Assembly: GCA_018350325.1 (NCBI GenBank)
Contig: JAEVLN010000002.1
Coordinates: forward strand, 62,001 to 126,000
DNA: 64,000 nucleotides
Direction: 5' to 3'
Origin: Globodera rostochiensis
Taxonomy: Eukaryota; Nematoda; Chromadorea; Rhabditida; Heteroderidae
In this document: positions 10,927-20,649 of the stretch, piece by piece
Position numbering within the stretch: the first letter of the stretch is position 1
How the letters are laid out: every line of letters starts with the position of its first letter
Notes under the pieces: generated by a model
What the model saw: the letters and a program-made list of their open reading frames with translations, nothing else
What the model was told of the DNA's origin: nothing
Database searches by the model: none
Program-made: the position numbers and the translations under genes

Positions 10927-11160
10927 ATGATACTAATTGAACCAAAAAAGAATATTTATAAAAACATAACTGTAAATTTGAAGGGTTGGGCCCACGCCAT
11001 CAGAAACGCTCGCTTGCCAAAACATGTAATTGAAGGAAAAAAGAATGCAATGTGTCGTAATTTGGCAATTTATTTTGATCAAAGAAGTTCAATAATTTAT
11101 GATAGACTCACCAATTGTGGTTGGGCAGATGTTAATCTAATCAAGATTTATGTTAAATAG
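10927..11160 (+). CDS. Hypothetical protein ORF, 77 codons
   Basis: A complete ATG-to-TAG frame. After an AT-rich start (MILIEPKKNIYKN) it reads NITVNLKGWAHAIRNARLPK, then HVIEGKKNAMCRNLAIYFD and TNCGWADVNLIKIYVK. Codons for the middle part (GGTTGGGCCCACGCCATC) are clearly unlike the flanking A/T-rich DNA, and the frame is longer than most in this window. No signal peptide or membrane segment is evident and no family is recognised. It could be a single-exon gene or a last exon. Confidence 0.5.
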   Translation: MILIEPKKNIYKNITVNLKGWAHAIRNARLPKHVIEGKKNAMCRNLAIYFDQRSSIIYDRLTNCGWADVNLIKIYVK

Positions 11161-12798
11161 GTTTTGATTAAATTGTAAAATAAACAAAGCAAATAAAGAA
11201 TATAATAAAATTATAAGATATCCAAATGGAATAACAATTGATTATTGGAAATAACGGAAAAGGGGCAACAAATACTTGTTGATCAAAAAAATAATAATCT
11301 AGTGCCGTCAGTCATATAAAAATCTGTCTATTTCAAAAAGTTGACAAATAATAAAATTTTAAATCAATAGTAAAATTAAATTTATTTTATTCAGTTAAGC
11401 AACCCGCTCCGGAGGATAGCGCCTAAGTGTGTGGCATTTTACTGTATAGCAAAAATAAGAAAAATACAAAAGGAAATAATTTGTTTTTCATCTACTAAAA
11501 ACAAAATTATTTAATTTCAACAAAAAAACGCGAATCTTATTAAAAATCTAGCAGGGATTTCAAAAAAATTTACTAACAACATTATTTGTGTATAAAAATC
11601 AAAATCAATTTATTAACTTGATAAGTTGATCAATCAAAATTAATATTTGGATACAAACAAAAATATAAAGACCAAATGAATTGACAATTATATAAATTAA
11701 AATTTTTAACAAAAATGTTTCTCTGGACCATTCTGAAGAAATTATAATGTAGTTTGATTTGTAAAATTACATAACTAGTTCATCAGATCGGCGTAAAAAC
11801 TTAAAAAATTTTATAAGCAGCTTTAACGATATATAATTGTTGAACTAAGCTAAATTATAAAAAAATATTTCACAGATTGCCCTTCTGTTCTAAATGTGCA
11901 AGCACAGTGAATATCAGATTAATCACAAGTCTAAAATATAATATTTATAAATACCACTACCGTAATAAAACGTAAAAAAATGGCATCCAACATCCATCTA
12001 ATAAATATTTTCAACATAAAGTCTTTTTTGGTTGAACCTTTATAATAAATAAAATACTTCAAAACGCCTTAATAAATATTCTATCAAAGAATTGAAATTG
12101 CATTACCAAAAAAATGAATTATAAGTTTTGGATCTAACCTTAAAAACACTTAAACCCAGTTTTGGGATGAGCGAAAATACCTAAGCATATGCGCATCGTC
12201 ATAAAATTCGAATAATAAACATATAAAACAAATGGTTAATATTGTCGCTATAATTTTGTATTCCTGTTAAAATCCGAATACCTATATTTATTATAAACTA
12301 AACTTAAAAATAAGCAATCTTTGCAACAAGACAACCAAACATTTTAAATCCTAACATATATTTAAACTAACTCAGATTGATTAAAATTACCCTGTCTATA
12401 AAAAAAGATGAGAAAAGAATCTCAAATAAATCTCTGCATAATGATCCTCAATAAAAATTTAAAATACATAAATATAGGGATATGAACAGCTTTATTTTTT
12501 GGCTTATTGTTTATTATTAGCAAGTCATTTTTTAGGTTCCTAAAATAAAGTTATTATATTCACAAACAAAAAATAAATATTTATTCATTTGTATTGTCTT
12601 TTGACTTCTCTATGTTTCTTGGGATTAATACTTTAATTTATGAAATAATAATATTTGATATATTTAATTAATGTGTCTATTCATTTGCAAATTTAATTTT
12701 AATTTTTGATTATGTTTAAGAATTTTAAAACATAGCTTTAATTTTAAAATTAATTTTATTTTAAATATTTAAATTATTGTAAAAGTTATTCTTTTTAA
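11161..12798. repeat. AT-rich stretch containing repeat C, copy C1 (about 11870-12110)
   Basis: The phrase TTCACAGATTGCCCTTCTGT and the next ~230 bases recur at about 19340-19600 with small indels. The first ~40 bases also occur at 5822 and, inverted, near 50340. The rest is A-rich without supported genes. Near 12.49 kb the strand composition flips abruptly from A-rich to T-rich. Confidence 0.65.
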
Positions 12799-12924
12799 AT
12801 GAACGAGACATTCAATACCAGAGGCTTTAACAATACAAAACGATTATTTTTCAATCATATTCGCTTGAATATGATCTTGACCTTGCCCTTAGTATTTTTG
12901 TGCAGCTCATTGATCAGCGAGTGA
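12799..12924 (+). CDS. Possible first exon of a membrane or secreted protein
   Basis: The ATG at 12799 opens MNETFNTRGFNNTKRLFF, followed by a basic stretch and the hydrophobic MILTLPLVFLCSSLIS. Unspliced, it stops after 41 codons at 12922-12924. A near-consensus donor A|GTGAGT at 12921 lets the exon end at 12920 instead. A good acceptor (CCTCAATTGCAG) ends at 13089, and joining the two gives LISELW then stop, or a 6-base micro-exon. The hydrophobic run suggests a signal anchor. No family recognised. Confidence 0.42.
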   Translation: MNETFNTRGFNNTKRLFFNHIRLNMILTLPLVFLCSSLISE

Positions 12925-13227
12925 GTGGCAATGATCATAACGAAAATAATGTAAGCCATTAAAATAGACGGTTACAATTTGTTTTATTGTTTTCTATTTT
13001 TATTTATTTTTCAAATGCTAGGTGTTTTCACTTTGCTTATTCTAATATAAAAATTCTGTTCCTTTCTTTTAATCCTCCCTCAATTGCAGACTGTGGTGAG
13101 GCTGATTTTATTTTTAAACAATTTATTGTTGCATTAATAATAATTTCATAATATTGAGGCAAAATTGTTTTCCAATACAAAAAACCATAGGATTTAATTT
13201 TTATTATTTCGTTTTATTTCAAAATAA

Positions 13228-13344
13228 ATTATTCTCATCAAGTCTCAGCGCCAATCATTTGCTGCATATATTTTGAAGCCACTACATAAAAGTTTTATTA
13301 AATGCGCTTTATCTTTTTCAAATATTGTCTTTGGCGAGAAGTGA
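13228..13344 (+). CDS. Coding-like island, unknown
   Basis: A stop-to-stop frame of 38 codons reads IILIKSQRQSFAAYILKPLH and continues KSFIKCALSFSNIVFGEK. It has no ATG and no clear acceptor, so it would have to be an internal or terminal exon. Base composition is less AT-rich than its flanks. No family recognised. Confidence 0.25.
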   Translation: MILIKSQRQSFAAYILKPLHKSFIKCALSFSNIVFGEK

Positions 13345-14352
13345 TTTGATTTACTGTAAATGTCTTCTTTTTATTACATACTATTATACGATTCAATAGT
13401 TCTTTGATTTTTTTACAGTTAAATTAAATAAAATTTAATTGGTTGCTTTTTTAAATTTTTTTTGGCTATTTGGTTTTTAATCAGAAATAATCTAAAAATA
13501 TCGTCGAATTGGGTAAAATATGCTTTTTATGAAATACAGTCACATGGTATAAGTTTTAGTACCGTACACATATACAGTTTTTGAGGCAGCTCAAAACACT
13601 TAAATTTTATTATATATTTATATTTGTTATAAAAAGGCTAACCACAATTAAAACCATTAATGAACATTTTGAAATTATTAATTGGTTTTATGAGTAGATT
13701 TGAATATGAAGTCCATCATTGTATTGGTGAATTTAATATTATTGGCTTTAGTAATATTGCCTTTATAAGTTTTTTTTATCATCTCAAATTTTTCTCAATA
13801 TAATTAGAACTTACAATTTTTACGTTAATAAATATATCGCTGCAGTTCATTTAATGTAATTGAAATATATGCATTTTGTAGAAAGTATTATAATGTGTTA
13901 AAATATAAATTTTAAGGTTAATAAAACTCTAAAGCTGATTCGGTATTTAAAATTTTAGAATATATGATTGGGGTTTTAAGGTGTTGGCAAGATTGCTTAT
14001 TTAATGTATCGGCAGCTCTAAAATTTTAAAGTTTTTTCAATATTTTTTGGATTTTTGTTTGTATTATTTAGATAGTATTGCACTGGTCCCTAAGGCTATC
14101 ACTTATTTACGGAACAAGATTAGAACAAATATTAAATCTGATTTTGCAAGCATTCTAATTTTTTTTTTTTACATTTTATATACTTATATCAGTTTAGAAG
14201 GTATTGTTTTATAATATTGTTTTGTTCTTCTGATCCAATTTTCATCAATGCAGGCGATGATAATCTATTAAGTTTTATGAACATATTTATTGTAAGCTTT
14301 ATAATTTATTTAAAATGGCCCCAGTTGATCAAAAACATTGATACAATTGTGA

Positions 14353-14460
14353 AGGTCGGGTATGTTCTGCGTTCATATGGATGGTCACGTTGGCGTGGCA
14401 CGAAAAAACTGGAAATACTTTTTATTGACAATAATCATTGAATTGCAGCTTTCCTGCTAA
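14353..14460 (+). CDS. Conserved island with FCVHMDGHVG, copy 1
   Basis: The frame reads RSGMFCVHMDGHVGVARKN and continues WKYFLLTIIIELQLSC then stop. The copy at 19803-19874 keeps SGMFRVHMDGHVGVA and then frameshifts to an early stop. F-x-V-x-x-D-G-H-x-G resembles the PP2C phosphatase motif with one extra residue, and H-x-x-x-H-x-G also loosely recalls an integrase zinc finger. Neither match is long enough to assert. An overlapping frame is open too (14217-14441), so the reading frame is uncertain. Confidence 0.3.
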   Translation, partial: RSGMFCVHMDGHVGVARKNWKYFLLTIIIELQLSC

Positions 14461-15057
14461 AAACGTTCTTTTTGTCTTTTTGCTCAATATAGGGATAATA
14501 CAAAATCCTATCATTTTATTAAGTCAGGTGATATTTCCAAAAAAAGTTGATTTTTTTAAATAATATAAATCAATTATTAACACATGATATGATTTTGGAG
14601 AGACGTCGACCAGTACGGCTTTACCTTCAGAATATTATTAATAATTTAGTATTTTTACATTTAAATACATTTAATAGCCGGTTATGAAGTTGTAGCATCT
14701 GTATTTTTCTGTTAATGTTACCGATTATTTTATAACGGATAATGTTTGTTTTTCGCAAATTTAGAAACGCTTTATTGGCATATTTTATTTTTTTGGTAAC
14801 ATATTTTTTTTTGTAAAGACTAAATGTTATTTATTTAATCTTGTTGTTTTTAAATTATAAAGTTTGGAAAACAATTAGTACTTTGCAAAGCATTTTTATA
14901 TTATTTTTTTTTGAATTTTCTTTAAAATTTGCCTGATTATATTTTTTTATTCGTTAATGTTCTTCTTTGGTTAGCACTAAACCTGCTTTTTAAATTTTTG
15001 GCTTGAAATACCTTTTATGATTTTTTAGAATTTTATAACTTTATTTTATTTTATTAA

Positions 15058-15189
15058 TTATTTATTATTGTCTGCTCTAAACATTCCGAATTTCAAGTTT
15101 ATCGATGCGGCCTGATACTTGTGATGCTCTTAAAACTCGGGGAACACGTTTTTCCACCATCGCTTGCAGATATAATTATGGTTCCATGA
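15058..15189 (+). CDS. Coding-like island, unknown
   Basis: A stop-to-stop frame of 43 codons reads VCSKHSEFQVYRCGLILVML then LKLGEHVFPPSLADIIMVP and stop. It contains a short hydrophobic run and ordinary codons, unlike the T-rich flanks. There is no ATG and no clear acceptor. The second copy of repeat E lacks this part. Family not recognised. Confidence 0.28.
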   Translation, partial: LFIIVCSKHSEFQVYRCGLILVMLLKLGEHVFPPSLADIIMVP

Positions 15190-15716
15190 TTAATCAAATA
15201 AATTTACTATTGTATATTTTATTAAGAGTGATTAAATCCACGATTTTTAAATGCTTTTAAGCCAACCAGCTCTCCGCTCTCCCCGACTATTTATTCTTTT
15301 AGGCTCCATTGATTTTTTTTGGTTCAAAAAAGTGGTTAACTAATAATTTTGCTTTCGCCATGTCAGTTTCCACAACAATTTCCCATCATGATTATTTTGT
15401 ATCATTTTTTTATTGCACTTGTAGTTTACTGATGATGTCCCTTAACTGTCTGCCAAATATTGAGTTTTAAAATGTATGTTTATTTTGATAATTTTCTATT
15501 TTTAAAATTGCGTTATAATTTTTCTTTTTATACATTATTTTATTTAGCCTATTTTTTTATTTTGAAAATATAAATATTATTTAAAAATTAAAAATTAGTG
15601 TCAGGCAAATGGCAACTTTTGTTAAATATAATTTAATTTTAAGTATCTATTAGTCCAGGTTGATCGATTTTTTTTTAAACATTTGATTGTTTTATATATG
15701 TTAAACTTTAAAACAG

Positions 15717-15784
15717 TGGCAATTGCATATCTTCCCGCGTTAAATCAGTATGGCTTTGAGCTGGTCACGAGTATGCCCCCTAAG
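15717..15784 (+). CDS. Repeat-conserved island AIAYLP, copy 1
   Basis: An acceptor-like AAAACAG ends at 15716 and a donor AAG|GTAATT starts at 15785. The frame reads AIAYLPALNQYGFELV then TSMPPK. The copy at 20410-20471 reads AIAYLPGLNQHGFELV and ends at GAG|GTAGTT. Several differences are third-position changes, which supports this frame. Because a Gypsy fragment abuts it on the other strand, it may belong to a composite repeat and not to a host gene. Confidence 0.33.
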
Positions 15785-15828
15785 GTAATTATCTTCAGCG
15801 CATTACATTTGTCTTAAGTAGACTCTTT

Positions 15829-15858
15829 TTAACTTAAGAATTCGGGCGGAGACCGAAT
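15829..15858 (-). pseudogene. Tail of Gypsy reverse-transcriptase frame, copy 1
   Basis: On the minus strand SPPEFLS then stop matches the end of the longer RT fragment at 20519-20641 (SPPEFLN then stop). The conserved RT core is missing here, so only a remnant shared through repeat E remains. Confidence 0.45.
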
Positions 15859-15860
15859 GA

Positions 15861-17558
15861 TTTTTTTTCATATTTTTCCTTGTATTTTTATGGAATATAA
15901 TTAGTACAAGTTTGTTTTGAAAATTTGTTAATAGTTAATTTAATTCATATTTATGTTCGGTAAACATTAGATTATTAATTAACTATAATTTAAAAGCATG
16001 AATATTCAAGTATTTTGAATATTCAAGTATTTTTTAAATGATCATTATTAATTATATAAAAGTAAATTTGTTCTTTTAAAAATAACGAATTCAGTTATCC
16101 TTGTTATGCTCCATTGGCCGTGTGCTGCGATAATCAGATCGGCTGAGTCGATAGTAAAGAAAATGCGATGGAGAGCAAGAAGCAATACACCTTCATTTTA
16201 TTGAGATAGTTTTAACAAAATTTTTTTAATAATTTTGGATTTGATTTAAAATAAATATATTTTACAGTAGGGAATTAATTATTGCAGTTTTATTAAATTT
16301 TAGGCATAATTTATTCTTATTTTTTAACTAAAGCGTTTGTGAACTTTTTAGATATTTAATCGTCGTTGGTTTTTTAGAACTTTTATCGTTAACATTTATA
16401 GTCTGTAGGGTGTCATTCGATGCGTGGATGTTAAATTTTTATATTCGTAAAGAACAAATAGAATGAAAAATGCTCGATCGACTTGCATCCTCAGATGTTT
16501 TTTTTTGTTAATTGTTGTTATTGTTTATTATTGAGTTTTAATTTATTTTTGCTATTTTTATGCCTAGCATATATAATTCTTTGGAAAATTTAAAAGCAAT
16601 ATTTTCCAAAATCCCGCACCACACTCGAGAATTCAAGACTCGCTTTGGACACAGAGATGTGTACGGGTTTCTCGTAAATTTATTACGTATTTGCTGTCTG
16701 CTCTGTTTTTAATATAGAACAAGTGCTTATTCATATTATAGCGCAATGGTTTTTTTGCTTAATTTTAATAACCTTTAAAGAACAGGCTCTGTGTTGTTGC
16801 AAAATACTAATTGTTTATTTGTTTAATATTGATAATTATAATAATTGCTTCTATCATTGTAATTTTATTTTATTGTCAATAACAGTCTATGATGGTGCAT
16901 TAGTTTATTATGCGGCTTTTACATTCATTTTGAATTAATTGCATCAGCTGACATGCCAATGCAGCCGTAATTTGTATTTTAGTATTAGTTACTTTTCCTT
17001 TTTGTTATTCCCTCGTTTAAATTTATCGCTTGATTAGAAATTTAAGTTCACTTGCCCTTACTTTTCAAAAATGAATTTTGATGCAATTATATTCAATTAA
17101 TTTATTTAGAATTTTTAAAGACAATGATTTGATGAAATAATTTAGTTGTATGCCGTTATTAAATTGTCCAATTTAAAATTATTTAAATGTTTATATTTTT
17201 TGTTTTAAATGGCATTGGTCTTTCGGCCATAAGTAGGCAGGTAGAGTTGCACCGAAATGACAAGGCGCCTTCTCGTGGCGCGGTGTGATGCTTGTTCTTC
17301 TTTGTTTTTGCTATGCAAATTAGGGTGATTGTTTTATTTATTTTTTAAGCAGGTTATGGTAATGCGTAAACAATTAAAAATTTTGTTTATAGCAAACATA
17401 ATTATTTTAATCAAATAAAAATTGTTAATTTTAAAATCGAATTCAATGCAGTATATCATTGTTAGCGAAATTGTAAAAAATCGTTTCTTAGGTATTATGA
17501 TATTTTATAAATATATATAATTTTATCAAAATTTGGCTTAATAAGTGTTTTTAAATTT
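15861..17558. other. T-rich stretch without supported genes
   Basis: Short GC patches at 16120-16200 and 17210-17310 are open on both strands and cannot be assigned to either. Repeat D begins near 16720. A 71-codon frame at 16723-16938 lies in the repeat and its copy at 27.0 kb does not keep it open, so I leave it out. Confidence 0.45.
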
Positions 17559-17960
17559 TTATCTCGGATAATAAAAACCCACGGTATGCCAGCTTTCCGA
17601 ACTGACAATAGAAAATTTTTCTGCCATGTCTGTAGTCGCAGAAATCAAATTGCCAAACTTATCTACAACCTCTTTAATTGATAATCAACAAGTAAAAATT
17701 TTAATTGGTTTCATTGTTATTATATCTTTTTTAATAATTAAACATAAATAATTTTATCAGATATTTAAATTTTCAATCACATTCTTGTTGTCGATAGCGT
17801 CTTGGATGTTTCAATTTCCTTAAAAGTTTCATCCAAAGCATTTATTAAATTTTTTTTATTATTATTATGTGCGTGGCCTTTATTACTTTAACTAAAACAG
17901 GAGATGTTTAATTTCAATTGCGCAGCTTCCATAAGTTCAACCGAACGAGTTTTGCATTCC
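16720..17960 (+). repeat. Repeat D, copy D1
   Basis: Collinear with about 26980-29215. Matching pieces include the AACAGTCTATGATGGTGCAT segment, the ATCATTGTTAGCGAAATTGTA segment and 17571-17700. The second copy is interrupted by the MITE at 27415-27995. Identity is high in places with many small indels. Confidence 0.8.
17559..17691. CDS. Best-conserved island of repeat D, strand undecided, copy 1
   Basis: Both strands are open. Minus (17559-17684): 41 codons including SIKEVVDKFGNLISATTDMA and SSESWHTVGFYYPR then stop. Plus (17575-17691): 39 codons including QLSELTIENFSAMSVVAEI and ending at CAA|GTAAAA. The copy at 28860-28977 keeps both frames through most of the island, but the minus frame shifts after a 2-base deletion. 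Substitutions are spread over all codon positions, so I cannot choose a strand. No family recognised. Confidence 0.35.
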
Positions 17961-18865
17961 TTATTTGTTTTGAGCATATAAATATATTATTTTTACGTTC
18001 TAGACGATTTAAACTTTTTAACTTATTTACATAATTTATTCAAAAATCATTTTTTAATTATTATTGCTCAAATTTTAACCATGCTTAATGAGTATTTCAT
18101 TTTTTTTAATAAACTAAATTTATGTGAGTTTTTAATTTCCAATTTTGCCTTTTTGGATAAAATTAAAAATTCTAAGCCATTATTTATTATTGAATTTGGT
18201 GTTCAGCCTTTTTGACATGTTGCGTTACAGCATTTGCGCTTAGTTTATTGTGTTAAATCTTGTTCGTCTTCCACAAAATCTTTCCAAGTCTAATTGATTC
18301 CGGGCATTTATACAAATAACGAGACAAAAAATGATGGAATAGGGTTCAGCCAATGATTGTGGAACATTATAATTTAATGCAATAAAAATAAATCGATTAA
18401 CTCTTATTTGTTAGCATGTTTGTTTATAAAATATATGTTAATCAATTTATTTTTAAGTATTTAAAATTGGTAGTTTAATGCGCATAATTTGCCGTTTTGA
18501 ATTTTTTGTCTTTTTTTAATTTAAAAGGCATGCAAAGGAGTACTTATAAATAGTTTTAATTTTTTTTATTACAATTTTCCCGAAATATCGTTGCTTATCT
18601 TTACTACTTCTGATTATTTCTGTTTTCTGCTTATTTAGTGTTATTTTTATTTTGTGAATTGCCATTTTAAATATAATTTTATTAGAATTTTGCTAATTAA
18701 GATCATTGTTTTTTATTTTATCACAGTTAAGTAGATCACTTATTATAAGCTGAAGAACAAAAATTCTCTTTTTTGTTAAGTATAATTTTTTTATCTTGTA
18801 CGCGTTTTTTTGAAAATTTTTTCACTTTATAAATTTTAACACAACATTTGGAATCGATGATTGCT
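17700..18865. other. T-rich stretch, nothing recognised
   Basis: The end of repeat D (to about 17960) is followed by low-complexity T-rich DNA with no supported exon, RNA gene or transposon end. Confidence 0.5.
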
Positions 18866-18885
18866 AGGGTCATCGTCAGTGGTGC

Positions 18886-19077
18886 TTGAATTTAACGCTG
18901 CTCGCACAAAATAGTTTAAATAAATTTTGCTGCAAATCATGTGTAAATATAAAATGTAATAATTTTTTTAAAACTTTTTACTGCGTTTTAAAAATGGTAA
19001 AATTCTTATGCAAAATAACCAAAATGAAAAACCACAAATTGATTGTTTTTGTTGGATGGAATGCCCAGACTGAATGA
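18886..19077 (+). CDS. Cys-rich hypothetical ORF
   Basis: A 63-codon frame from a TTG. An internal ATG exists further in. The sequence has a cluster FCCKSCVNIKC and a tail KLIVFVGWNAQTE. Seven cysteines in 63 residues is unusual for random AT-rich DNA. The region just upstream (18857-18911) is open in another frame (GSSSVVLEFNAARTK). No family recognised; the start is uncertain. Confidence 0.28.
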   Translation: MNLTLLAQNSLNKFCCKSCVNIKCNNFFKTFYCVLKMVKFLCKITKMKNHKLIVFVGWNAQTE

Positions 19078-19339
19078 AAAAGAAGCTGTGTGTGTGTTTA
19101 ATAAATTAGTAAAAATAAATAAAGTAAAATGCTCGACTTAAACCAATATTTAAAAACTATGATTATACACTTATTTTTGATTGAATTAAATAATTAGTTG
19201 TCTGCTATTTTTTGATATGATTAATATCAATGTCTTACGTATCACATTTGTTTCCTAAATGCTCAAGTCGGCGGTGCCTATCGGCGCCGCCGGTTCCGTT
19301 TTTTGACACGGACGATCTCTGGGACACGAGTATCATATA

Positions 19340-19600
19340 ATAAAAATATTTTACAGATTGCCCTTCTGTTCTAAATATGCAAGCACAGTGAATATACAGA
19401 TTAATTCACAAGCCTAAAAAAATATAATATTTATAAACCACTACCAAGATAAAAGTTAAAAAAATGACTTACATAGTATATTGCTAAACACATGAAATTA
19501 CATCCATCTAATAAATATATTTCGACATAAAGTCTTATTTTGTTGAAACTTTATAATAAATAAAATACTTCAAAACGCCTTAATAATAAATTTCGGTACA
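19340..19600 (+). repeat. Repeat C, copy C2
   Basis: An A-rich island embedded in T-rich DNA that matches 11870-12110. It includes ACAGATTGCCCTTCTGTTCT and the closing AATAAAATACTTCAAAACGC. Its composition bias is opposite to its surroundings, as expected if it inserted or was copied in the other orientation. Confidence 0.75.
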
Positions 19601-19802
19601 ATCATTGTCTTATCATTTTGTCATTGAAAGTTTATTAGTCATTTAAGTTTTTTTAACAAATCATTTATTTTATATAAACTTTCTCGATCTTCGTTACTGC
19701 GCGAGTTATCACTTATTTATGCAACAAGATGTATAACAAATATTAAATCTGATTTTGCAAACATTCTAATTTTTTTTAACATTTTATATTACAATCGGGT
19801 AT

Positions 19803-19874
19803 TCGGGTATGTTCCGCGTTCATATGGATGGTCACGTTGGCGTGGCACAAAAAACTGAAAATACGTTTTATTGA
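19803..19874 (+). pseudogene. Island FRVHMDGHVG, copy 2, truncated
   Basis: Reads SGMFRVHMDGHVGVAQKTEN and stops early at 19872-19874, where one base is missing relative to the copy at 14353-14460. Confidence 0.3.
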
Positions 19875-20231
19875 CAATAATCATTGAATTGCACCTTTCC
19901 TGCTGAAATTAGTTTTAAAAATTATTTATAATATTTAGTTTTACAATTTTAATTATATTATGGCATCCAAATATTTTAACAATAATGCATGTTTATTTGT
20001 TAAACTTAATTCAATTTTTTTAAATTTACTTATGTGATTAATGTTATATCAATAATTTTTAATTATTCTTGCGTATGGAAAACAATTGTACTTAATTTAT
20101 CGCTTTTATATTTAACGATTTTTTGAATGGTGTAAAAAAAATAAACAATATTTTTTATAAAACCTTCTTTCCTTCAAAATAATTAAAATTCACTTATCAA
20201 AAAATATCAATGCTATACACTTATTGTTCAG

Positions 20232-20327
20232 GTGGTGCACTTTCTTAATCCTGATGGTATTCGGAAGCCAAATTATATCTTTGTGCAAATGGTGATTGAA
20301 GAAGAAGAATTCTTTAAAAAATTATAA
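20232..20327 (+). CDS. Possible terminal exon, acidic tail
   Basis: A CAG at 20229-20231 precedes a frame VVHFLNPDGIRKPNYIFVQM then VIEEEEFFKKL and stop (31 codons). The opposite strand is not open in a comparable way. No ATG, so a last exon is the natural reading. No counterpart in copy E1. No family recognised. Confidence 0.33.
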   Translation: MVHFLNPDGIRKPNYIFVQMVIEEEEFFKKL

Positions 20328-20409
20328 GATTTATTTTTATTTAAACTAAATTTATATAAATGAGATTTTTGACTTGTTGTTATTATATATTTAAACTTTA
20401 AAACAAAAG

Positions 20410-20471
20410 TGGCTATTGCCTATCTTCCCGGGCTAAATCAGCATGGCTTTGAGCTGGTTGTGTCACCTGAG
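20410..20471 (+). CDS. Repeat-conserved island AIAYLP, copy 2
   Basis: Reads AIAYLPGLNQHGFELVVSPE between AAAAG and a donor GAG|GTAGTT. It pairs with 15717-15784; see there for the argument and its limits. Confidence 0.33.
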
Positions 20472-20518
20472 GTAGTTGTTATCTTCAGCGCATTACATTT
20501 GTCTTAAGTAGACTCTTT

Positions 20519-20641
20519 TTAATTTAAGAATTCGGGAGGAGACCCGAACATGAAGCGCTGGAAAGTTGCGACAGCGTTTGTCAACCTGAATGGCATCACG
20601 TTGAACTCATGAAGCCCGTATTCGGTGGCGAATGCGGTTAC
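20519..20641 (-). pseudogene. Ty3/Gypsy reverse-transcriptase fragment
   Basis: The minus-strand frame reads VTAFATEYGLHEFNVMPFRL then TNAVATFQRFM and ends FGSPPEFLN then stop. The pattern T-A-F-x-T-x-x-G-x-x-E-F-x-V-M-P-F-x-L-T-N-A-x-A-T-F-Q-R is the classic segment of Gypsy-type RT just before the catalytic YxDD block. R replaces the usual G after MPF, and V replaces P in NAPATF. The catalytic aspartates, protease, RNase H and integrase are absent nearby, so this is a dead ~120-base relic joined to repeat E. Confidence 0.82.
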
Positions 20642-20649
20642 CCCTTTTC

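Larger units (their letters stand above)
14080..15860. repeat. Repeat E, copy E1
   Basis: Matches 19690-20550 in the same order. The shared segments are 14095-14180, 14340-14460 and 15690-15860; the intervening 1.2 kb is shorter and different in the second copy. The last segment carries the tail of a Gypsy reverse-transcriptase frame on the minus strand in both copies. Confidence 0.78.
19690..20560. repeat. Repeat E, copy E2
   Basis: Second copy of the block at 14080-15860, about half the length. It retains the GATGGTCACGTTGGCGTGGC segment and the final 170 bases. It carries the longer RT fragment at its right end. Confidence 0.78.
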
